Shown: positions 58,566 through 64,000 of the stretch, piece by piece
Position numbering within the stretch: the stretch's first letter is position 1
How the letters are laid out: every line of letters starts with the position of its first letter
NCBI GenBank assembly: GCA_964606505.1
Contig: CAZSGM010000003.1
Span: 1 to 64,000 of the forward strand
Length of the DNA: 64,000 nucleotides
Source: CAKVOD01 sp964606505
Lineage (GTDB): Bacteria > Bacillota > Clostridia > Christensenellales > UBA1242
Reading direction: 5' to 3'
Notes under the pieces: generated by a model
Seen by the model: only the letters and a program-made list of their open reading frames with translations
Databases searched by the model: none
Told to the model about the DNA's origin: nothing
Translations under genes and position numbers: made by a program

Positions 58566-60785
58566 ATGAATAATTTAAAAATTAAAAAGGCAGCGAAGTT
58601 CCTTGCGTTGACCGCAACAATAGTTATTGCAATTGTGGGACTAGTTTTTGCGTTTTACTACGTAAAAATTAGCGTTGAATACGGGAATGTTAAGTTTGAC
58701 AAAGATAAACTATTGCTCGTAACATCGTACGCTGAAATTGTTGATAACGACGATAACGCCATTGGGAAAACGTCCGTCAACGGGCGCACAACGACAAACC
58801 TTGCGACTGTTCCAAAACACACTCTCAAGGCGTTTTTAGCAATAGAGGACAAGGATTTTTACAGCCACAGCGGGCTCAACTACAGGCGCATTGCAAAGTC
58901 GCTACTCACAAACATTAAGCACGGCTACGCAAAAGAAGGTGCGTCGACAATTTCACAGCAGTTGATTAAAAACACGCACTTAAGCAACGATAAGACGATT
59001 GAACGCAAGCTCAAGGAGGTATTTTTGACCAAAAAACTTGAGAAAACGTTTACAAAAGACGAAATTCTTGAAATTTACCTTAATGTTATTTACTTTGGGA
59101 ATAGTTGTTTTGGACTTGAGGACGCTAGCAGTTTTTACTTTAATAAAACAGCAAATTTGCTTACGATTGCTGAATCGGCAACACTTGCGGGGTTAATTAA
59201 GTCGCCCAGATTGTATAACCCCTTGACAAACAAGGAAAACTGCTTAAAGCGCAGAGATTTAGTTATAAATCAAATGCAAAAATACGGGTTTATTACAAGC
59301 GCAGAAGCGCAATCTGCCCTTTCCGAAAAACTGCAAATTTCGCAAAATCGCAAGCAGGACTGCGTTGAAAAAGCCGCTCTTGACAGTGCCTGCGCACTCT
59401 TAAATATGTCAGAAAAGGATGTTATTAACTCTCAATTGAAAATTAGCACGTTTATTGACCCGAAACTGCAAAGGTTGGTTGACGACATAGATTTGGATAT
59501 GCTAAAAATTGGCAATGTTATGCCTAATTATGCCATTATAATTGAAAATAATAACGACGGCACAATACAAGCGTTGCGGTATTCAAATGTTGACATTTTG
59601 AATATGAAAAGGCAGCCCGCCTCGTGTTTGAAACCGTTTTTGGTGTATGCGCCAAACATTGAGGACGGCAAGATTAACTTAATGACAAAAGTTGATGATT
59701 CCCCCATTAATTATGGAAGTTTCTCCCCTGCCAACGCGGATAAAAAGTACAAGGGCTACATCAGCGCAAAAGAGGCGCTAAGTACGTCGTCCAATGTTTG
59801 CGCTACAAAACTATTAAACTATTACGGGATAGATAAGGCGAAAGCAACTGCCGCAAAATTTGGCTTCAATTTTGAAAAGGAGGACAACCATTTGGCGCTG
59901 GCACTTGGAAGTATGTATCATGGCTGCGACCTAATTACGCTGACAAACGCGTACGCTACCCTGTCGCGAGGCGGAAACTACATCAAGCCGCAACTAATCA
60001 AAACGATTAAATCAAAGCAACTCCCGCTATATGCGAGCAAAACCGCTCAACGTCAAGCCATTTCGCCCGAAACTGCGTACCAATTAACGCTTGCACTGCA
60101 AGACTGTAGCGCGAACGGCACAGGCAAAAAACTTGAAAAATTTAGCAAATATGTTGCCTGTAAAACAGGCACAAACGGTGCCACAAACTCAAGCAGCAAC
60201 ACTGACGCATACAACGTAAGTTATTCAAAGGAATACACCGTTTGCATATGGATTGGCGCGACGGATGAAACACTGCTTCCATCAAACTTCAATGGCGGAA
60301 ACCACGCTTCCATCATCGCGAAAAGTATTTGGGAACAACTTGCCCCGCAAAACAAGTTTGAAAAGCCACAAAACATCGTCGAGAAAACAATTGATAAGAT
60401 AACTTACGACTCTTCGGGGCAAATAAAACTTGCGGACGACAACGCGCCCGAACGCTACACTTTCGATATGGTTTTCAATAAAAAATATGCGCCCAAAGAA
60501 AAATCCACGCTGTTTTCCGATTTGGAACGCGTGGAATTGAGCGCAAAACACTCAGGAAACGCCGTTAAATTAAGTTTTGAGTGCAAAAAATACTACAATT
60601 ACACCCTCTTCAAATCAACAGGCGACAATTTGGAAGTTTTGCAAACAATTGAAGGCAAAAATGGCGAAATCGTTTTCACGGACAGAAATTTACCAACGCG
60701 CGGCGCAGTTAGTTACTACGTTGTTGTAAGTACTAATACGAGCAATACAAGCCGCACATCAAATATTGTCAAAATCATTGTTTAA
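58566..60785 (+). CDS. Class A penicillin-binding protein (glycosyltransferase-transpeptidase)
   Basis: Polymerises and crosslinks peptidoglycan outside the membrane. 739 residues: cytoplasmic tail and one membrane helix (about 13-35), GT51 domain with AIEDKDFYSHSGLNYRRIA (catalytic Glu) and GASTISQQLIKN, and transpeptidase with ASCLKP (SxxK, Ser about 351), SSN in STSSNVC and KTGT (about 533). A C-terminal Fn3-like domain of about 100 residues follows. No ribosome binding site is clear; the ATG at 58566 is the first Met before the membrane helix, while 58488 is an alternative. Confidence 0.93.
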   Translation: MNNLKIKKAAKFLALTATIVIAIVGLVFAFYYVKISVEYGNVKFDKDKLLLVTSYAEIVDNDDNAIGKTSVNGRTTTNLATVPKHTLKAFLAIEDKDFYSHSGLNYRRIAKSLLTNIKHGYAKEGASTISQQLIKNTHLSNDKTIERKLKEVFLTKKLEKTFTKDEILEIYLNVIYFGNSCFGLEDASSFYFNKTANLLTIAESATLAGLIKSPRLYNPLTNKENCLKRRDLVINQMQKYGFITSAEAQSALSEKLQISQNRKQDCVEKAALDSACALLNMSEKDVINSQLKISTFIDPKLQRLVDDIDLDMLKIGNVMPNYAIIIENNNDGTIQALRYSNVDILNMKRQPASCLKPFLVYAPNIEDGKINLMTKVDDSPINYGSFSPANADKKYKGYISAKEALSTSSNVCATKLLNYYGIDKAKATAAKFGFNFEKEDNHLALALGSMYHGCDLITLTNAYATLSRGGNYIKPQLIKTIKSKQLPLYASKTAQRQAISPETAYQLTLALQDCSANGTGKKLEKFSKYVACKTGTNGATNSSSNTDAYNVSYSKEYTVCIWIGATDETLLPSNFNGGNHASIIAKSIWEQLAPQNKFEKPQNIVEKTIDKITYDSSGQIKLADDNAPERYTFDMVFNKKYAPKEKSTLFSDLERVELSAKHSGNAVKLSFECKKYYNYTLFKSTGDNLEVLQTIEGKNGEIVFTDRNLPTRGAVSYYVVVSTNTSNTSRTSNIVKIIV

Positions 60786-60837
60786 TGAAAGCTGCGCACC
60801 TAAATTTTTGCCATATAACAAATATTATATTGCAAAA

Positions 60838-60883
60838 CAAAAAAAGACTCATTTTCCTTCATCTTCGGGACAACTGAGTCTTT
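60838..60883 (-). terminator. Terminator of the tRNA cluster
   Basis: On the - strand AAAGACTCA (60875-60883) pairs with TGAGTCTTT (60843-60851) and is followed by a T-run; it lies three bases after the tRNA-Leu CCA. Confidence 0.9.
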
Positions 60884-60885
60884 AC

Positions 60886-60974
60886 TGGTGCCGAAGGCGG
60901 GACTTGAACCCGCACAGGCATTTCTGCCCGAAGGATTTTAAGTCCTTTGCGTCTGCCGATTCCGCCACTTCGGC
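60886..60974 (-). tRNA. tRNA-Leu(TAA)
   Basis: Acceptor GCCGAAG, D-arm, anticodon loop CTTAAAA (TAA), long class II variable arm (CGGGCAGAAATGCC region), T-arm GCGGGTTCAAGTCCCGC and an encoded CCA. It reads UUA and UUG codons. Last gene of the four-tRNA unit. Confidence 0.96.
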
Positions 60975-60976
60975 TT

Positions 60977-61051
60977 TGGAGGCGCCACCCAGATTTGAAC
61001 TGGGGAATGGAGGTTTTGCAGACCTGTGCCTTACCGCTTGGCTATGGCGCC
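60977..61051 (-). tRNA. tRNA-Cys(GCA)
   Basis: Acceptor GGCGCCA pairing with TGGCGCC, anticodon loop CTGCAAA (GCA), discriminator T, which is the identity base of tRNA-Cys, and encoded CCA. Two bases separate it from tRNA-Leu. Confidence 0.96.
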
Positions 61052-61074
61052 AAAATAAACAGGTTATAAAAAAA

Positions 61075-61149
<75 letters not shown>

Positions 61150-61176
61150 GCGCTACAATAATAAAAATATTGTATA

Positions 61177-61252
61177 TGGTGGGAACTATAGGACTCGAAC
61201 CTATGACCATCTGCTTGTAAGGCAGGTGCTCTACCAACTGAGCTAAGCTCCC
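61177..61252 (-). tRNA. tRNA-Val(TAC)
   Basis: Acceptor GGGAGCT, TAGCTCAGTTGGTAGAGCA D-arm, anticodon loop CTTACAA (TAC), T-arm ATAGGTTCGAGTCCTAT, encoded CCA. First gene of the tRNA transcript. Confidence 0.96.
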
Positions 61253-61267
61253 AATCAATGCTCCATA

Positions 61268-61296
61268 AGTATACTATAATAATTTAATAATGTCAA
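61268..61296 (-). promoter_or_regulatory. tRNA operon promoter
   Basis: On the - strand TTGACA (61291-61296), 17-base spacer, TATACT (61268-61273), 16 bases before tRNA-Val. Confidence 0.9.
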
Positions 61297-61776
61297 CTGA
61301 TTTTTAACACTTTTTTGATTTTTTTTAATTTTTTTTCTAAAAAATCATTTTTTTTGAAGTATTTTTGTTGTTTTATCAAAAACATTAGTAAATAGCGCAC
61401 AGTAAACTTGCTTTTTAGGTGTTTCAAAAATATTTTATGCAAAAAATATTTTTAATGTCAACTTTATTATTATATCACAAAATTTAATTTTAGTCTAGCA
61501 ATTTTACCTAAAAAAATAAAATTTTTTTATTTTTTTTTGAATGTTGCTCCTTTTATCTGCCCCTATACCCCTTTCGTTTCTGCATACAATGCAGTATCCT
61601 ATCTTAGAAGTGCACGATTTAGTTGATTGCTACAAATTTTTATACTTAAACAAATATTTATTAAACAATCATTTTAACTAAAAGTTTTAGTCGCCACAAC
61701 TCAATGGTTGCAGTTCCCCTCTTTGTTTGCCAACCCTAGTATTTTTTATACAGCACAAATTCATACAACACAAATT
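61297..61776. other. AT-rich intergenic stretch, no gene seen
   Basis: No credible ORF. A second promoter-like pair on the - strand, TTGACA (61456-61461) and TAAAAT (61432-61437, 18-base spacer), could drive a longer tRNA transcript or a small RNA. The sequence between it and the tRNA promoter shows no clear structure. Confidence 0.45.
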
Positions 61777-61809
61777 AAAAACGCAAAGAGATTAACCCTC
61801 TGCGTTTTT
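61777..61809 (-). terminator. Terminator of the small Cys-rich gene
   Basis: On the - strand AAAACGCAGAGG...CTCTTTGCGTTTTT: stem of about 12 pairs with a short loop and T-run, starting 10 bases after the stop codon. The + strand also has a T-run. Confidence 0.9.
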
Positions 61810-61818
61810 AGTCAGCAA

Positions 61819-61944
61819 TTATTTGCAAGACTTTGTGCAAGATGACTTTGAAGACCCGCGACTTGAGCAAGCTTTGCTTGAACAACATTTAGATGTTGTA
61901 GTTTTAGTCTTTGTTCCTTTCGCAGATTGTGCTGTTCTAGCCAT
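61819..61944 (-). CDS. Small basic Cys-rich protein (41 aa), unknown
   Basis: An ORF of 41 codons with a perfect AGGAGG ribosome binding site (61950-61955 on the complement) five bases before the ATG and a terminator right after the stop. The product begins MARTAQSAKGTKTKTTTS and ends SSCTKSCK. It contains five cysteines (20, 21, 26, 36, 40), nine Lys and two Arg, with the rest mainly Ser and Thr; there are no acidic residues and no membrane segment. I recognise no family. It could be a metal- or nucleic-acid-binding peptide or a modified-peptide precursor; no evidence decides. A structured leader precedes it. Confidence 0.75.
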   Translation of the reverse strand: MARTAQSAKGTKTKTTTSKCCSSKACSSRGSSKSSCTKSCK

Positions 61945-62063
61945 TTCGACCTCCTGTGCAATATGTAATTGCAGTTACTCGGCTGATACCGAGTTGGCGA
62001 GAAAGTAGTTACAAACTGGCAACAACGCCATTTTGTTGTCAACTTTCTCAATCTTAGTATACC
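61945..62063 (-). promoter_or_regulatory. Structured leader upstream of the Cys-rich gene
   Basis: About 120 bases with three short perfect hairpins: TGGC/GCCA at 62017-62030, CTCGG/CCGAG at 61979-61994 and TGCAAT/ATTGCA at about 61957-61973, the last ending two bases before the AGGAGG. A TATACT-like box is at 62058-62063. The arrangement suggests a regulated 5' untranslated region; it fits no riboswitch class I recognise. Confidence 0.5.
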
Positions 62064-62089
62064 CACCTTTTGTAATATAATACACATAT

Positions 62090-62609
62090 TGTACTGGTAA
62101 TTTTATGCAATTTTTTACTCATTTTAAAGCGGCCGTCGAAACTAAAAGAGCCATAAAAACATAAGCGTAAAGATTAACCCCACCATTACAGTCAAAATTG
62201 ACTAAATCATAAAATCGTGCAACACATTTATTTGTCTTAACAATACATTTGATTGAATTTCTTAGATATATCAATATTCACGCCAACATTTATTATTTAG
62301 CCTATTTTTTGAGGCGTCTATACTATTTTAGCACCCCAATCTACGACAAAAGACCAACACTCAGTTTGGTCAATTGGTGCGTTTTAAATCAAAACTCTCC
62401 CCCCCCCCCCCCCGCGTAACGCTTTCGCGCGTGCATTCATATAATCTTACTACTGTCACGCAGCACACGCTAGACAGTGTATTATGTTTTGCGATACCCC
62501 CGCTATTTAACTTAAGATTAACAATTCAACCTATTAATTTAATTGTCATTCCGACAAATAAACTTTGGATGCGTCAGTTTAGTTACTAATCGCTGTCAAA
62601 CTCCTTGAC
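62090..62609. other. Intergenic stretch with a 15-C tract
   Basis: No gene with a ribosome binding site on either strand. 62399-62413 is an uninterrupted run of 15 C. The + strand is C-rich (62341-62520: 55 C and 28 G by my count, including the tract). The sequence CTTAGATATATC near 62260 resembles the right end of the family 2 repeats without a partner arm. Confidence 0.5.
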
Positions 62610-64000
62610 TTATTCAACTGAAACAATGTAGTAATATACAGGTTGCCCACCATAAACGGCAGTAACTTCGCAGTTTTCGTGCTTTGCAGCCACCTTGTCC
62701 TGTATTTGGTTTGCGACATCTTCGTCAATTCCAGAACCATAGAACAGTGTGATGTTGATTGAGTCTTCGTTAACAAGTTCGTCAACCAACTTCATAAGTG
62801 TTTCTTCAATTTCCTTTCCATTTGCCTTAATGTGAGACTCGTCAAGCCCAATAATGCTTCCTTCTTCAATGTCAAAGCCGTCAACATTAGTTGTCCTAAC
62901 CGCCTTAGTAATTGAACCGCTTCTAACCGCGTTACAACTTTCGTTCATTGCGTTAACATTTTCTTCCTTGTTTGAATCAGGGTTAAACGCCAAAATTGCA
63001 GAAATCCCCTGTGGAACAGTTGTTGTTGGGATAACAACAACTTGTTTTTGTGTCAACGCTTTAGCCTGCTCTGCAGCAAGAATAATGTTTTTATTGTTAG
63101 GGAAAACATAAACCAAGTTTGACGGAACAGCCTCAACCGCCTTAGCGATGTCGTCTGCCGATGGGTTCATTGTTTGCCCGCCCTCAATAACATAATCAAC
63201 GCCCAAATCCTTAAATACAGCGCTAAGCCCGTCCCCCGCACAAACGGAAACCATAGCGTAAGGTTTTTGGTTCTTAATAGCCGCATTTTTGCGCAACTCA
63301 CGGTTTTGCTCGCGCATATTCTCAATTTTAAGGTTAAACAGTTCCCCTAGTTCAAGTGCGTAACCAAGCGCTTTGTTAGGCTCATTCGTGTGAACGTGCA
63401 CCTTAACTAGCGACAAGTCGCCCGTACAAATCAACGAGTCGCCAATCCCAAGTAGTTTTTCACGCAACTTATCAATATCTGCCTCAGTTGTCTTTTTGTA
63501 CATATGAATAATCATAAATTCAGTACAATAGCCGAACTCAATATCTGCCAATGCCTCAAGATTGACGTGGAACTCCTTAATGTTGTCGAGTGTCTTAGCC
63601 GTGTCGACCATTTCAAATTCAAAAGACTCGTCGTTGATGATAATCCTATAGAAACCTTGGAAAACAACCATCAAGCCGCGTCCGCCAGCATCAATAACCC
63701 CTGCTTTAGCTAGTACTGGCAACAACTCTGGCGTTTTCTGCAAAATTTCTTCGCCCTTATCAATTACGTACTTCATAAACTCTTCAAAGTCAGACATTTT
63801 CTTTGCAGCGTTTGTAGCTTCCTCAGCCATAACCCTGATAACGGTGAGGACTGTACCTTCCTTAGGTTTCGCAACCGCTTGATAAGCAATCGCAGCCCCT
63901 TCTTTTAGCGCTTTAGCAAATTGTTTTGTCGTAATCTCTGAACAAGTTTTTGTAACCCTAGCAATACCCTTAAGGATTTGAGAGAGGATAACCCCGCTGT
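62610..64000 (-). CDS. fakA: FakA/YloV-like DAK2-domain protein (partial, N-terminus cut)
   Basis: The fatty acid kinase catalytic subunit family, which phosphorylates fatty acids held by FakB for phospholipid synthesis. The window shows the end of the DhaL (Dak2) domain, SGVILSQILKGIA at the very edge (the ATP/glycerol-binding GNSG segment), KPKEGTVLTVIR and VIDAGGRGLMVVFQG, followed by the YloV middle and C-terminal DegV-like domains, GYCTEFMIIHMYK, SVCAGDGLSAVFKDLG. The frame is open to base 64000, so about 80-100 residues are missing. A Met at 63830 is internal. Confidence 0.93.
   Translation of the reverse strand, partial: SGVILSQILKGIARVTKTCSEITTKQFAKALKEGAAIAYQAVAKPKEGTVLTVIRVMAEEATNAAKKMSDFEEFMKYVIDKGEEILQKTPELLPVLAKAGVIDAGGRGLMVVFQGFYRIIINDESFEFEMVDTAKTLDNIKEFHVNLEALADIEFGYCTEFMIIHMYKKTTEADIDKLREKLLGIGDSLICTGDLSLVKVHVHTNEPNKALGYALELGELFNLKIENMREQNRELRKNAAIKNQKPYAMVSVCAGDGLSAVFKDLGVDYVIEGGQTMNPSADDIAKAVEAVPSNLVYVFPNNKNIILAAEQAKALTQKQVVVIPTTTVPQGISAILAFNPDSNKEENVNAMNESCNAVRSGSITKAVRTTNVDGFDIEEGSIIGLDESHIKANGKEIEETLMKLVDELVNEDSINITLFYGSGIDEDVANQIQDKVAAKHENCEVTAVYGGQPVYYYIVSVE

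Noticed and set aside
61819..61944. SCIFF (six cysteines in forty-five residues) peptide
   Set aside because: Only five cysteines with different spacing, and no radical SAM maturase next to it.
61812..62087. 91-codon open frame on - overlapping the Cys-rich gene
   Set aside because: It lacks a ribosome binding site, and the 41-codon frame in the same place has a perfect one plus terminator.
62374..62589. 71-codon open frame on + containing the poly-C tract
   Set aside because: The frame depends on the length of the C-run; no ribosome binding site or domain is seen.

Overview
The window is 64 kb of low-GC bacterial chromosome from a Bacillota (Firmicutes), most likely an uncultured member of Clostridia known only as a metagenome or draft assembly. 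The evidence is gene order: ylxM-ffh-rpsP-khpA-rimM-trmD-rbgA-yraN, mreB-like/minD-minE-spoIVFA-spoIVFB, rpsO-pnp-ylxY-spoIIIE, rimO-pgsA-cinA-recA-rny, and miaB-mutS-mutL-miaA. Most genes have AGGAGG-like ribosome binding sites and TTGACA-17-TATAAT promoters. A run of exactly 100 N (27023-27122) is a scaffold gap.

Layout. 1-0.6 kb: an XRE regulator next to the 3' half of a tRNA-Thr, possibly the scar of an integrated element. 0.8-1.9 kb: a YetF/DUF4363 membrane pair. 2.2-6.9 kb: the SRP, ribosome-maturation and tRNA-methylation cluster. 6.9-12.4 kb: a small ferredoxin, a degenerate Ppx/GppA-like protein, a divergent MreB, MinD, MinE and the SpoIVFA/SpoIVFB pair. 12.5-22.6 kb: a Sel1-repeat protein, MurG, a radical-SAM pair, two unknown genes, an ADP-forming acyl-CoA synthetase, YceD-L32 and a membrane protein with a possible Mrr-like segment. 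22.7-26.5 kb: a t6A operon (tsaE-tsaB-rimI) continuing into an alpha/beta hydrolase and a membrane-anchored Mur ligase. 26.6-38.9 kb: rpsO, pnp, ylxY, spoIIIE, rimO, pgsA, cinA, recA and rny. 39.3-47.7 kb: RNase HI, an M19 dipeptidase, an ABC exporter, a VTT-domain protein, a PadR-membrane fusion and a YgjP-type metalloprotease. 47.7-49.1 kb: an AT-rich region with no gene. 49.1-51 kb: a tyrosine recombinase and LexA. 51.1-58.4 kb: miaB-mutS-mutL-miaA. 58.6-60.8 kb: a class A penicillin-binding protein. 60.9-61.3 kb: four tRNAs (Val, Gly, Cys, Leu). 61.8 kb: a 41-residue Cys-rich small protein gene that ordinary ORF length cut-offs miss. The right edge cuts FakA.

Most of the window is housekeeping: translation, tRNA modification, RNA turnover, DNA repair, cell wall and division. 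The less ordinary signals lie between or inside these genes. Two families of palindromic intergenic repeats are present; one copy carries a 76-base fragment of the nearby ylxY gene in its loop. Four genes have a -10 box exactly six bases upstream of the ATG and no ribosome binding site, suggesting leaderless mRNAs. Coding is mostly on + to the left of about 39 kb and mostly on - to the right, and intergenic G/C skew agrees, which suggests that the two replication arms converge between about 39 and 51 kb. I found no CRISPR array, prophage, insertion sequence or recognisable defence system.
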